Below are positions 1 through 11,210 of a stretch of 64,000 nucleotides of DNA, one piece after another. Origin of the DNA: Haberlea rhodopensis (lineage: Eukaryota; Streptophyta; Magnoliopsida; Lamiales; Gesneriaceae); NCBI GenBank assembly GCA_907163345.1, contig CAJQUN010000404.1, positions 248,001 through 312,000 of the forward strand, read 5' to 3'. The number at the start of each line of letters is the position of its first letter. The stretch's first letter is position 1. Made by a program: the position numbers and the translations under genes. The notes under the pieces were generated by a model. It searched no databases, had not been told where the DNA came from, and saw nothing but the letters and a program-made list of their open reading frames with translations.

Positions 1-183
1 GAAATGCCATGCTTGTCTTGATTCAGTGAATACGATTTTAGGTTGTGAACTGTGGAAGTTCTTTGTTTCGTTTGTCTCGCTTGCGACGAGGGTAAAAACA
101 AGCACACTTTTGAGCTCGTTGGCGACGAGAATAAATAAAAAGCATTTTGTTTTGCCCGAAGGCGGGGGGGGGGGGGGGGGGGG
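1..183. other. unassigned flank ending in a poly-G run
   Basis: No gene is recognised here. The segment ends in an uninterrupted run of about 22 G at 164-185, into which the following solo LTR appears to have inserted. The same unassigned flank probably resumes at 1675-1869 and again from 4029, once the two solo LTRs are removed. Confidence 0.4.
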
Positions 184-1668
184 GGTTGGGATATGCCCTA
201 AGACATGTCATTAGATGATTGTTTTGACATACAATGTTTATGATTTTATGAATGGCAATTCATTATTATATATTATTCGTTTAACTGTGCAATGTGAATT
301 AATATATATGTTAATGTCCTTAGAATAATATTGTATTATTCTTAAACATTGTCCCTAGTCAAGTATTATCATGAATCGGGATAATGATAATACATAGAGA
401 CTAGTATGTGTTGATTGATGAATTGTTCATTGATATGAGATATCAAATCAACACATGGGTACATGTTAGAGAACGATGTACTGGACAGACCCACCATGAG
501 AATACTACATGGATAGTTAAGCAATTCTCATAGTGATAATAATGTATGTAATCCTTACGACTTGTGATCATCAGAGATCCCAACATAAGGAGTTATGTAT
601 CTTGATATTGTCAAACGTTACCCGTAACAGGGTAAACTATAAATGCAACTATTGGATACACTACGAATTATGTAGAGGGATGTTGATTGATCGAGATAGG
701 ATTTGTCTCTCGTATATAACAGGAGAAGTGTTTGGGCCCTTGATCAAGTAAGACTAAAATGCATGGCCATGCTCGAATGAGTCGATATGAGATATCGAGC
801 TTATTCGTTTATTCTAGTTCTACTTGGAGATCAAGAAATAGAGATTGAATATACGAGTATGACTATTCCATGACTCGTGTTCAATCTAAACACAAAGGAC
901 AAAGGGATTAAGTTACATGATTAATATAATCACGGTTCCTAGGTTATGTCGAGTCATTGACATTCTTGTAATTTGGGTAGCATTGACGTGTTGCTAGATA
1001 CCGCTCATTGCTTGCGACATAAAATGAGATTTTATGTCACTGCCAACATTACAAGATCCTATCGGGTCGCACAAAAGATTAAATCGAGAAGGGAAATTGA
1101 ATTCATTGGATGAATTAATTAATTAAGAGGAGTCTTAATTAAATGATTAAAAGAACTTAATTAAATCATGTGTTTGGGCCCATAAGAATTTGAGAAAGTC
1201 TTGAACTTAATTAAGCCCTTTTAATACCAAGTATATTAATTAATTGTAAGACACAATTAATTAATCCCAACCCTTGGCAAGTTCAAGAGCACACGACCGC
1301 TTCACTCACTCTTCTCTCTTGGTTTCGTGATAGCCGAAGGGAGATTGGTGATTTCGTGCCATCCCTCGATTGTGAATCGAGTGTGCTTCTTGTTTTTGGT
1401 TTAAGAACAAATCTAGCACTTTGTTCTTAAGCTTTTCCTTCGTTCGATTTGATCGTGTGGATACCGTTGAGGCAAAATTTGATAAGTTTTGCTAGTGACT
1501 CGTAGAAGGCGTTGGATGTGGTGCTGCTTCGTGGAATCTGCTCAAACACGCTACAAGGGTGAGACTTTTGATCCTTTATCCGATATGATAACTTTGTGTA
1601 GATTCGGTGTATTAGTAATCCAAAATTTTATATTCCGCTGCGTTGTTATGCTTGTTGGATTACTTACA
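184..1668 (+). mobile_element. solo LTR, Ty1/copia, same family as CopC
   Basis: This is the reverse-complement counterpart of the CopC LTRs at 21189-22652 and 28440-29894. It shares the start TTGGGATATGCCC, the long body and the end GATTACTTACA. Length is about 1485 bp against 1464 and 1455 bp in CopC. No primer binding site follows at 1669 and no polypurine tract with coding sequence precedes it, so it is a solo LTR. G runs flank both sides, which fits a GGGGG target duplication, but low complexity weakens that evidence. The first base of the usual TG start reads as G, through mutation or slippage. Confidence 0.85.
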
Positions 1669-1869
1669 GGGGGGTATAATATCTGTCGATAACCTTCCAT
1701 CGGGTATAGTCTGGAATGATATCATTGTGTCACCTCCTTATTTGAGTATGGAATTGTTTCATTACAGCATGGCTATCGTATGGTTATTATGTGATTGTTA
1801 TATGATACTGTTTGTATTCGTTGGTTATCTGTGCAGTTATTTCTGTTATGATTCTGTTTTGTGAAGTTA
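1669..1869. other. unassigned sequence between two solo LTRs
   Basis: About 200 bp of AT-rich sequence with no recognisable gene. Its last five bases, AGTTA, are the left target duplication of the next solo LTR. Confidence 0.4.
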
Positions 1870-2878
1870 TGTAAGGGCCCCCGTGCCCTTAACCCACAAT
1901 TAGTGCATTAAGCCATACATTTGGTGCATTTAATCACGTGTAAAGGGAAACTACATGTAAACGTGGCACACAATACCGCCTATAAAATTTTCTTGCTTCA
2001 TCTATTCCTTTCCATGCAATATCCGATTTCCAAATTTAGACCATTCAACACATCATGCACCTATGTAATACACTAATCACAATCTCAATTCATCTAGCAA
2101 TTCCCTAGTTAATTGCTCACACATATGAATGAAAAGAGAAAGTTTCATGCCTTTTTATACAACCCATATACGCATAATTATTGCTCACACACGAGCATTG
2201 AATAAACCTATGTGTACGTAATGTATAAAAAGGGCATACACAATATCCAACTCCACACGAGCTCCGGTGCCTCAATCCTGGAATCACCTCCAATCCATAG
2301 CTCGATCCCAGCTCGAGAGCTACCGCTGTACCTATTTCACCTGCCCCCACAGAGACAGCCCCCACACGGGGTGAGCATACCAATACCACCAAACCAATAA
2401 TAACAATTATATAATTCATAAATTACAACAATGTAATTGCTAAGAATTTAAATGATACTCCCTGGATGGCATCATCCTCATCCGGGATCCACTGTATTGT
2501 CCCTGTTCTCAAAACAACCAAAATCATCAAATTCCAAATATCCAGTTAATCATTACACTGATTAACTATATCTCTGATCCAATTCAACATTAATAGGGAA
2601 ATAAATACAGATATCCTAGATATCTAGAAAAAAGCCACATTTCCTCGCTCACTCAAAAGTAACAGCATCACTTACCGATGTTCGCTCCATAGCGACCACA
2701 TCACGACAATTGCTCGCTCCAAAGCGGCACCATACATTACATAAGACAAATCAACATAACACAACCAGTCCCGTTTCCATTAACCAATTATTGCAAGACA
2801 TCATATATTAAGCATCGACTACCAACCCTTACAAATCATCTATCTCATACACAACAATAGCAATAATATAATTAAGGC

Positions 2879-2901
2879 CATGCTCGTACGTTACACGTAC
2901 C
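2879..2901 (-). promoter_or_regulatory. GTACGT inverted repeat in LTR
   Basis: On the minus strand this reads GGTACGT, a short spacer, then ACGTACGAGCATG. It lies about 1122 bp from the LTR 5' end. The same inverted repeat occurs at nearly the same offset in every other long gypsy LTR of the window. An ACGT-core or GTAC-core factor site, or a promoter hairpin, is an inference. Confidence 0.5.
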
Positions 2902-3296
2902 TTAAGTCTCCGTAGTCCAAGCCAAATCTTGCTTGAGTTTCATGCTTCGAGAAATATGTGCTAAAACACATAAACAACTCACAATCAAGTATAAGCATGC
3001 AATCACGTGCCCACGCACGTTTGCAACCTCAAAACCCATCGTCAAGCCATGACGATTACCAAAATAAAAGCCCCCGGCTAGGCATGCATAATACCCAAAA
3101 ATAATCCATTAAAAACGTTTAAAAGATAGCCAAGAACTCAACCGAGAGTTCCGCTTAATTAACTTGGCTCCAACCAAACCATTTTAAAAATCTAGCATTC
3201 CCATTGGAATGTGAACATTGCCCCGGAAGCCGACCATTTAAGTTGCAAATCCAAAAACCTACGAAAAAGCCAAGAAAACCACAAAACCCCTGCTAG

Positions 3297-3464
3297 CGAT
3301 CGATTGCTAGCCCCTTGGCGATCGATCGCTCGATATAGCGATTGATCACCAGGCCTTACTAGCGCGAGGCGATCGATCGCTCGAATGTAGCGATCGATCG
3401 CTCGTTGCTTGATTTCGTTACTGCTTGCGCACGATCGATCGCCAAAAATGGGCGATCGATCGCC
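3297..3464. repeat. GCGATCGATCGC palindrome array
   Basis: About seven exact or near-exact copies of the 12-bp palindrome GCGATCGATCGC, separated by 10-30 bp of unrelated sequence. The variants (GCGATCGATTGC, GCGATTGATCAC) are mostly C-to-T or G-to-A changes at CpG, as expected from decay of methylated cytosines. The array lies 0.56-0.73 kb from the LTR 5' end. Confidence 0.85.
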
Positions 3465-4028
3465 GCGACCTGTAATCCGAAAAACACCATTTTCAAGAGC
3501 TTGAAACCTTCACAAATCATACCCCAACTCCTCCTAACTCAAATCCACAACAAAACCACACACAAGAACCTCCAATAAGGGTGCTAAACTCAAAATAAAA
3601 CAAACCCAAAAGATTACATGATTTTCACCAAAATCACCAAAATCAACACAAACCCAAAACTCAACCAAATCCGACAAAAATACAATCAAAACGAAGATGA
3701 AAGCGAGGGGAAGGAGATTACCAACTTATCTTCGAAGAATCCGGCTCCTAAACCGAGCCTCCGGTCATTTTTCTCCAAAGAGAAAGGATAAGGGTTAGGG
3801 GAAAGAGGGGTTGGGCGATAGAAGGGGGGAGAGAATAGAAAGAAGTGATTCAGTGCAAAATGACGGGTATACAATCTCAACCTTTGGATCCAACGATCCC
3901 AAATGCCCGATTTAACAACCCCGGGAGACCCAAAACCGCAATTAATTCCTAATTGCCACAATTAGAATCCATTAAGGATTACTACCACACCGGAGTTAAT
4001 ACCATTAATCCCCGGGCATCACAAGTTA

Positions 4029-4707
4029 ACTTTGTTAACTGCTCAGATTAACCTATATATGTGTGGAAGTTATTTTTGATATGAAAATGTTTTATTTCGT
4101 CACATTATGAAAAATGATGTTTTTAATACTTTTGACAAATGTTTCTTATGCTTACTGTAAAATACTGCAACTTACCTTTACCTAATGTGACATATTACAG
4201 ATCGAGTCGAAGACATAAATGATGCGGATATAGAGAATATTTAGATACATAATGAAATTTGATTATGTTGAGGATGTTATGTTATTTGCGGACATGGATT
4301 TAGTTTTATTATGTTTTTAGTTTGATTTTGATGTTGAGACTTATTTAGACTTATTTATACTATTATTGGGATATTAGTATTGTTGGATTGAGTGATCTGG
4401 CTGATCACATTGTACAATTTTTAAGAGGAGACTCAACCCAAAAAATTTTAAAAGTCAAAGCCAAATTTTATTAAGTTAACACATTTTGGTTTGTTATGGA
4501 AATTGTAACGTTTCCGCTAATCAGAGAATCAAAGTGATAAACAATTTTTGAATTGAGTGAAGCCTTGTGTTCAGGCAATTGAACACGGCGGGCGACCCAT
4601 TGGGGCGGGCTGTCACACAACCGTCCCCTTGCCTTCAACTTTTGAGACTGTTGAATTTCCCATGTAGCACTGCTCGTCATTGACTAGTTGATAGGCATAA
4701 AAAAAAA
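4029..4707. other. unassigned AT-rich sequence
   Basis: No gene recognised. At 4201-4245 a short open stretch follows an intron-like TTACAG and encodes about 14 residues (DRVEDINDADIENI) before TAG, so it could be a terminal exon, but nothing else supports it. A short GC-richer patch at 4580-4630 is unexplained. Confidence 0.3.
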
Positions 4708-5327
4708 CAACCATGCTTGGAATCATAAATATGTACAAAGTTGAGGGGGGGGGGGGGGGGGGGTGGTGGTGGTATTAAGAAATGTATTTTATGTTTTCTA
4801 GAAGGAGTATTCTGGTAGTTAGCGTTATTAGCTTTAAGAGGTTAGATGCAAATGTATATATATTACTTCTTTTTTATTTAGTGTACATAACTCGATACTT
4901 ATAGAAATGAATTCTCTCGTTTCTCCTATTTTGTGCTCTGTTTTTGACAAATAGTAAGTGTTGTAAATGTTCTTGAAAGGGATTTGGCTACAAAAAGACT
5001 TCAAAACAAAATTTTTGCTTCACTTCAGCCGTAGTAGCCAAGAATTCTGTGTATTCGCCAAAAATGCAATAAAGCCTATTTATTTTTCGAAGTACTTTGT
5101 TAGTATTTGTCTCTCTAAACTTGTAAGAGGGACTATCATTTTTACTTATATGTTTTGTTTACTCCAAATAATATGATTATATTGATAATTAATACTGTGA
5201 TATAGAATAATTATCGATAAAATAATAGTATTTTTTTTTTGTTTTTTATTTTTTGTTTTTTTAGAGGTGAAACCAAATACTTATTTGAAAGCGCACTTCA
5301 AGCAAACATGGACGATGATGAAAGATG
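4708..5327 (+). repeat. duplicate of CopA 3' end, 3' LTR and right flank
   Basis: This block matches 32490-33094 almost base for base. In order it holds the last codons of a copia pol (LGIINMYKVEG), a poly-G polypurine tract (4745-4763), a 177-bp LTR (4773-4949), the AATAG duplicate (4950-4954) and about 370 bp of non-element flank. The similarity stops at ATGAAAGAT, after which the two loci differ. It is therefore a duplicated piece of the CopA insertion locus, not an independent insertion. Confidence 0.85.
4773..4949 (+). mobile_element. CopA-type LTR within the duplicated block
   Basis: A 177-bp LTR identical in layout to the CopA 3' LTR at 32540-32716: it starts TATTAAGAAATG, ends TTTTTGACA and is followed by AATAG. 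Confidence 0.8.
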
Positions 5328-6928
5328 GGTGTCTCCGTCCGCTCGGCTCGGCTCTGCTCGCCTCTTCTCGCCGCCCCGCGTGTCGCTGCCGCGAAGGCAG
5401 CCTTATCTTTTTACTATTCGGATTTCTGAAATGACTTTTCATATTATGCTGAGTATTAAGTTTGAAACTTTTCAAATTTAAGTGTGAGACTTAAATCCAT
5501 ATTAATCCGATGTTAAGTGTTGAAACTTTTCATCTACCCCACTAAACACTATAAGTAATTTATGAGACCTTTGGAGAAGTCTGCTGCTCAGCTATATAAG
5601 CTGCACCAGCCCTTTGTTTTCATGGATCCGAAAATTGTTCACTCACTCATATATTCATACATTTGAGAGTACTACACATTACTGATGTTTAAGTGAGTCT
5701 GCTCGGATTTCTGATTCATTCCGAACAGAGACGATTGAGCGTTGTATCTTGGAAGTCTCTGGTCCAGGAGGGCAGAAGCTTGTAGGCGGGCAAATTTGAG
5801 TTTACGGGCATACGGCTTATTGTGTCCTCGTCCTGTTCCAGTTGTTCAGATTTCGAACAGTGTTACATACTACTATTGTAAGTTTACAGTATTTTATTTT
5901 CGATCATAATTGTAATCTGATTATAATTCGGTTAGAACTTGTGAGAATAAAAAGATCAACATTGTCAAATTTGGCACTTAATTAATAAATTAGTATATAC
6001 GTAAATTAAATTTGTTAAACCAACTAAGTCTGAGTCAATGGTCAAAGCCATATGAAATAATACATAAATTTATAAATTCCCAAATTAAGCTAAGTTATAC
6101 TTAGAAATGGGTCTATCATAAAGGGCGATTTGTCATGCATCGAAGTCGAACCACAATATCGACAGAATCTATAAAAAAAAAACATGAAACAAAGAAATAT
6201 CAATCATTCTATTTTATTCAATAAATTCATAAATATTTTTACTACAACTGAAAACCAAAATATATATTAAACTGTTTACTCATAAAATACAAAAGCAAAG
6301 CAGTAATATTAATAATTCAACAATAACAACCGTAGCGACAGTAGCAAAAATATGTCTTAGAAATGATGCATATATTTTATAATTCACGAGATACTAAACT
6401 TATTTATATATTATACCAGATACCATCGTGAAATTATATGGATTTATGATAGACACACATAGAGTATTATTTTATAATTATATCAATAACAATAAATTAT
6501 ATATAATATATTTTGTTTTAAAATTTCGTCTGACAAGTTTTTTTAAAAAAATTAGTGAGATTAAATATGAAAAACTGAAGTAATAACAAATAATTCGTGA
6601 AGTATGGGCAAAGGAAAAGTGTATCTATAACTATAAGACTATAACAAAAAATCATAATACAAAAAAATGAGGAAATTGAAGTGCACACCAATTGACCGGC
6701 TATTCACTTTTAACAAAGTTATTTTAGAGTGTCGATCGTACCAGAAAGGACACCGATCATTGATTAAATCGGTTAAATTGCTCGGTCCAATCAGATTTAA
6801 CGACACTGCACTTGACCGTTTTTACCATCCTTGAATTGGGTTATTGTCCAATCCTATTTTAACAACACTGATCTTGACATTTATTATTATTATTATTATT
6901 ATTTTGAAAGATCCCTGAATTTGGCAAC
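5328..6928. other. unassigned sequence, partly promoter- or LTR-like
   Basis: No coding region recognised. Around 5592-5601 there is a TATA-box-like CTATATAAGC, followed by a TC-rich and GC-mixed stretch to about 5870. That layout resembles the U3/R part of an LTR or a plain promoter, but no LTR ends were found. 5940-6700 is very AT-rich. A perfect ATT microsatellite lies at 6882-6904. The last five bases before CopA are part of its AATAG duplication. Confidence 0.3.
6880..6906. repeat. (ATT)n microsatellite
   Basis: About eight uninterrupted ATT triplets. Confidence 0.9.
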
Positions 6929-6933
6929 AATAG

Positions 6934-7095
6934 TATTAAGAAACGTATGTTACGTTTTCTAGAAGTCGTTTCTTAGTAGTTAGCGTTATTAGATGCAAAT
7001 GTATATATTTTGCTTCTTTTCATTCATTCTAAAGAAGTCGATATTTATAGAAATGAATTCTTACATTTCTCCTATTTTGTGCTTGGTTTTTTACA
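6934..7095 (+). mobile_element. CopA 5' LTR
   Basis: Starts TATTAAGAAACG and ends TTTTTTACA, directly preceded by the AATAG target duplicate and followed by the primer binding site. It is more diverged from the 3' LTR than the LTR pairs of the other elements, consistent with CopA being the oldest insertion in the stack. Confidence 0.88.
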
Positions 7096-7106
7096 TGGTA
7101 TCAAAG
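7096..7106 (+). promoter_or_regulatory. CopA primer binding site (initiator tRNA-Met)
   Basis: TGGTATCAAAG abuts the 5' LTR and matches the usual plant tRNA-iMet site TGGTATCAGAG with one change. Confidence 0.85.
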
Positions 7107-7230
7107 AATGTTTCGATCGATCGTATCTCCTCGATTGAGATAGAGATTTTTCTCAAGTAATACCTCAATTGTTTCTCACGTGAATAATTTCCCACAAGAT
7201 TTTATAATCATCAAACAAATATGTTTCTGA

Positions 7231-8118
7231 ATGGCGAATACAAACACCAAGAGTTCGAATTCCGCTGCAACAACAACAATTGACATTTATAATCCTTTGT
7301 ATCTTCATCATTCGAATGCTTCTGGCATCAATTTGATATCAGGACAGCTAATTGGCACAAAGAAGTATGGAATCTGGATTCGAGCCATGCTGATTGAACT
7401 ATGTGGTAAGAATAAACAAGCGTTTATAGATGGAAGTTGTCCATGACGTGAAACAGGTTCAAATTTGATACTCATTTGTGAGATATGTAATGCGAAAGTG
7501 CTCTCGTGGATTATGAATGGTGTTTCAAATGAGATATTTGGAGGAATTCGATTTTCAACATATGAGGCAACAGTTTGGAAGGATTAAAAGGAGAGATTTG
7601 ATAAAGTGAATGGTTCTAGGATATGTTCTCTTCATCGAGAATTGGTCGGTAGAAGATGCAAGGCAACACTACTGTTTCTGTATACTATTCGAAGATGAGA
7701 TAGTTATGGGATGAGTATGCATCTTTTGTGGTTCTGCCTTCATGTGCGTGTGATTCATCAAAAAATTATGTAGAACAAGATCAACAACAAAAACATTTAC
7801 AGTTTTTGATAGATTAAATGACACCTACACTCACATTAGGAGTCAGATCCTAATGATGAGTCAATCGCCTTCAGTCTTACTCTATGATCATTCAAGAAGA
7901 GTCCCACAGTTATAAATGATGATAAAAAATCAATGAAATGTGAATATTGCAGTTGGAATAGTCATACAAAATCTGATTGCTATAAATTGATTGGCTATCC
8001 ACCAGGTCACAGACTGTATAAAGGAAAACGTAACGCAACGAATCAAAAATCCAGAGGTGTGAAGGCAAGCAGAACTGCGAATATGTCTGTCAATGAATCT
8101 GAAGGCAGATTTAGGTAA
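7231..8118 (+). pseudogene. CopA gag pseudogene
   Basis: The frame opens at 7231 with MANTNTKSSNSAA. It continues into a copia gag N-terminal domain (NPLYLHHSNASG, then YGIWIRAML) and stops at 7444 after 71 residues. Further gag-like residues follow in shifted frames (LSWIMNGVSNEIFGGI near 7500). A CCHC zinc knuckle, CEYCSWNSHTKSDC, lies near 7939-7980 and is followed by YKLIGYPPGH. Several stops and frameshifts make it non-functional. In the family, gag forms the particle and the knuckle binds RNA. Confidence 0.8.
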
Positions 8119-8264
8119 TGCAGGTGGAGTCATGTTTACACCAGCTCAATATACAGATATATTGAAGTTATTAGAGAGAGATGCTGCACACAATGCACTG
8201 AATGCCTCAACCATATCTACGGTAAGTATGGCAGGTAACACTCTGCCTTACAGAATATATGAAC

Positions 8265-8390
8265 TTGTGATGAATAACTGATAGTGGTGCGATTGATCAT
8301 ATGGCTGGAAGGTATGTTGTAATGCAAAATTCAAGGTCTTGTGTTAGTTCTAATGGCTCAATACGACTGCCTAATGGTAGTATAACTAAG
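8265..8390 (+). pseudogene. CopA protease fragment
   Basis: A degraded copy of the copia aspartic protease start: DSGAIDHMAG is readable just after 8280, followed by residues like NGSIRLPNGS. The frame is then cut by the CopB insertion at 8391-8395. The catalytic D-S-G triad is intact but has no continuous reading frame. Confidence 0.6.
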
Positions 8391-8395
8391 GCGAC

Positions 8396-9180
8396 TGTTA
8401 GGAGGGTATCCGCCTTGGCATCGCCATGTATACCTGCAAAACAAAGACAAATGCAAATACACAATATACGAATATAATACTAATATCAAAAAGGATATCG
8501 AGGCAGGCTCAGATCTGCTGTTTTCCCTATCTACGTCACCGAGAGACTCCAAGGTAAAGGCCGGAAGGTGAATGGCAAAACCCACCAAGAGTTCTGCCCA
8601 AGCACCGAGAAACACACACTCTGCCTGAGCACCCACGGCCAGACCACACTTCCCGCCGCAAAGCTCACGGCCACCTCCACACCAGAAGCACAAAGCTCAC
8701 GGCCAGAACCACCACCGGACACAACCAACGACCACCACTAAAACGCTAAACGCACAGCCACTCCAATGCACAGCACAAAGCCACGCAACCACTCGGCCAC
8801 CACCGAACCCACACGGTCAGACCACACCACTCACCAGCACTCACGGTCAGAAGCTAAACCACACGGCCAGCACACCACTCGGCCAGACCACCACTCAGCC
8901 AGCAAAGCGGAGAAGGAAGAAAGGCGAGAGGAAAAGTGGTGAAGGAGATGGTGCGCACGTCTATCACTTTTCCAGAATAAAGGAGGCGGACGATTTAGGT
9001 TTAAGGAATTGTTTGAGGCGGACGAAAAAGATCGAGGAGCAAAAACTATGGAGGCGCTGCTAACTCTTCTTTTTCAGACTTAGATTTAGGGTTAGTCTTT
9101 TAAGTGGGAGATTAGGGTAGGTTAATTAAAGGGTTATAGATAATGGGCTTTGTTATTTGTTTGGGCCACAATACCCAACA
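8396..9180 (-). mobile_element. CopB 3' LTR
   Basis: 785 bp, bounded by TGTTAGGAGGG and ATACCCAACA. It is the 3' LTR because the element reads on the minus strand. It differs from the other LTR by scattered substitutions and tiny indels. Confidence 0.95.
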
Positions 9181-9195
9181 AATCTCCACCTTGGC
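9181..9195 (-). promoter_or_regulatory. CopB polypurine tract
   Basis: On the minus strand the purine-rich AAGGTGGAGATT abuts the LTR start TGTTGGGTATTG. This is the plus-strand primer position in copia elements. Confidence 0.85.
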
Positions 9196-9433
9196 CCAAT
9201 ACCGGTTTCTCTTCAGACGTAGGGAAAACATACAAGCAGACATCATCATCGTCTTATGGTCCCACAATACACAAAGTAATTGTGTGGACCAAGTTCCTGC
9301 CAGAACACAAAGTAAAGACAAGGAAAACAATAACAAGCACACAACAAGTTAAAGTGGGAAAGTAATCAGGGTAACAGTTTTATAACTAGCACACAGCAGG
9401 TTATAAAACACTAACCAAGGGACTAAACATGCA

Positions 9434-9976
9434 TCAATCACCAGTATCAAATTTTAAAATTTTTAAACATGATTGAAATTTACTAAGGGACAAACACTTA
9501 GTACACATATCAGCATGATTAAACACATAAGCTTTGAGTTTAACAACTACAGACAACAGCCATTTAAAAGCATTCCAATGCAACATGCCAGGGTTAGACA
9601 CATACCTACTTAAGCAACTAACAGCATAAGATATAGCATGCCAAGTACTAACCATCAAATACATAACACATCTTATATCATTTGAATAAGGCACATTCTT
9701 CATAGAATCAAAGTCAAAAACAGATTTAGGACATTGATCTTTACTCAACACAAAATGAGCAGCTAATGGCACATTAACAGGCTTAGCATCAGTGAAATCT
9801 ACACCTTCTTTTTCAGTAAAACCTTTATCTACAATCCTAGCTTTGAACCTAACAGAATCATTTTCATTCTTAACCTTAAACAACCATTTGCAGTCAACAT
9901 AGCATTTAACATGTTTAGGAACAAGAATACAGTATGATTCACAATCAAAGAATGCATTTCCTCTTTCATAGCACAC
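9434..9976 (-). pseudogene. CopB pol remnant across an RT deletion
   Basis: About 180 residues. It opens in the conserved start of copia RT (CKWLFKVKNENDSVRFKAR, then KGFTEKEGVDFTDA). It passes without a stop straight into the region just before RNase H (SKDQCPKS, then NVPYSNDIRCVMYLMVSTW and SYAVSCLSRYV). The RT palm with its YVDD motif and most of RNase H are absent, so this frame cannot make an active enzyme. The join is in frame. It is offset by a frameshift from the integrase frame that precedes it (about 9925-9976). CopB would have depended on enzymes supplied by a relative if it moved after the deletion. Confidence 0.8.
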
Positions 9977-11205
9977 AGCCAGTCATTAGCATTTTTGGAT
10001 TTCAAAGCTTCATTGTAGGTTTTAGGTTCACAGTTATCAATTGATTCAAACACATTGAACACATAAGAAGCAAGGTCAAAGTCACTTAGCTTAGCAGGTT
10101 GTCTTATGTTTCTCCTAGCCCTATCTCTGGTCAATTGATAATCATGCAAATCTTCATGTTCATTAGCAACCAATTCATCATGCACAACATGTTCATGTTC
10201 AACAACAATATCATGATTTTCAGGCATTCCATGAATACCAGGTTCATTAACAAGCAAGTTCACATAATTTTCAGCAAAAGGCACATTGCTATCATTAACA
10301 GGAAGCACACCAGGCAAATGCTCCACCTTGCTAGGAGTAGGACTGGACTCAGACTCATCAACAGGCACAGAAGGAAGCAAGCAAGGCATTTCAAACTCAT
10401 TGAAAATTACATCCCTACTTATAATGCTTTTAAAACCAGGTTCACTTCTTAGCCACAGTCTATATCCCTTAACTCCATCGGGATAACCTAGAAAGACACA
10501 CTTAGTAGATCTAGGTTCAAGTTTATCACATTTCCTATGCACAAAAGCAGAACAACCAAACACTTTAAGATTAGAAAAATCAAGTTCTTTACCAACAAAA
10601 ACAGATTCAGGACACAAACCATTTAAAGGCACAGAAGGAGATCTATTAATCAAGTAAGCAGCTGTCACAACAGCTTCACCCCAAAACTTCTTTGAGAGGC
10701 CAGAAGATGCAAGCATACTTTTAACTTTCTCAAGGAGAGTCCTATTCATCCTCTCAGCAACACCATTTTGCTGAGGGGTATAGGGAACAGTCTTGTGCCT
10801 TTGAATCCCAGATTCATAGCACAAATTGTCAAACAAAGAATTACAGAACTCCAAGCCATTATCAGTCCTAAGTTTCTTAATCTTTTTACCAGTTTGGTTC
10901 TCAATTAAAATCTTCCAATTTTGAAACTTTTCAAAAGCATCTGATTTATTTTTCATTAGAAAAACCCATACTTTTCTAGAAAAGTCATCAATCACAGATA
11001 GGAAATATCTATTATCACCTTGTGTAGGAACACTAGAGGGACCCCACACATCAGCATGCAAGTACTCAAGAATCACAGAACTCTTAGTCACATTAGGGGA
11101 AAGGGAAACCGGGAATTTAACTCTTTGTTGTTTGCCATAAACACAAGAATCACAGAAAGGCATGCAAGACAACTTGTCTTTACCAAAACAACCTTTTTTA
11201 TGCAA
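9829..11205 (-). CDS. CopB integrase frame
   Basis: 458 residues. It begins within the zinc-binding N-terminal region (CMPFCDSCVYGKQQRVKFP). The integrase core follows: LHADVWGPSS, then LRTDNGLEFC, then PQQNGVAERMNRTLLEK, giving the D, D and E of the catalytic triad. The copia GKxxK-type region (PRSTKCVFLGYPDG) and the spacer before RT come next. Integrase inserts the cDNA into the genome. A one-base frameshift near 11205-11215 separates it from gag-protease. Its last residues run out of frame at about 9930, where the RT remnant continues in another frame. Confidence 0.85.
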   Translation of the reverse strand: MHKKGCFGKDKLSCMPFCDSCVYGKQQRVKFPVSLSPNVTKSSVILEYLHADVWGPSSVPTQGDNRYFLSVIDDFSRKVWVFLMKNKSDAFEKFQNWKILIENQTGKKIKKLRTDNGLEFCNSLFDNLCYESGIQRHKTVPYTPQQNGVAERMNRTLLEKVKSMLASSGLSKKFWGEAVVTAAYLINRSPSVPLNGLCPESVFVGKELDFSNLKVFGCSAFVHRKCDKLEPRSTKCVFLGYPDGVKGYRLWLRSEPGFKSIISRDVIFNEFEMPCLLPSVPVDESESSPTPSKVEHLPGVLPVNDSNVPFAENYVNLLVNEPGIHGMPENHDIVVEHEHVVHDELVANEHEDLHDYQLTRDRARRNIRQPAKLSDFDLASYVFNVFESIDNCEPKTYNEALKSKNANDWLCAMKEEMHSLIVNHTVFLFLNMLNAMLTANGCLRLRMKMILLGSKLGL

Positions 11206-11210
11206 AATCT

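Larger units (their letters stand above)
1870..4023 (-). mobile_element. solo LTR, Ty3/gypsy, remote relative of Gyp3 LTR
   Basis: A 2154-bp LTR bounded by TGTAAGGGCC and GGGCATCACA and flanked by perfect copies of AGTTA at 1865-1869 and 4024-4028. Read on the minus strand, its start resembles the Gyp3 LTR start (TGTGATG followed by GGGATTA). Its end matches the Gyp3 LTR end (GGGTTAAGGGC). A central block around 2330-2420, with GGTATGCTCACCCCG on the minus strand, is also shared. It carries a GATCGATC palindrome array (3297-3464) and the GTACGT inverted repeat (2879-2901). No internal domain is attached, so it is a product of LTR-LTR recombination. Confidence 0.9.

Noticed and set aside
2117..2419. 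100-residue minus-strand frame in the solo LTR, partly like a frame at 45520-45753
   Set aside because: The likeness is a conserved LTR nucleotide block; the frames diverge and shift outside it, so coding is not supported.
3297..3464. CRISPR-like look (short palindromic repeats with unique spacers)
   Set aside because: Repeats are only 12 bp, spacing is irregular, and the arrays sit inside LTRs of plant retrotransposons.
5239..5481. 80-residue frame over the end of the duplicated block
   Set aside because: The frame crosses the duplication breakpoint at 5327, and its second half is unrelated to the other copy.
9143..9365. Open frames antisense to CopB near its 3' LTR
   Set aside because: Shadows of LTR and untranslated sequence with no known motif.
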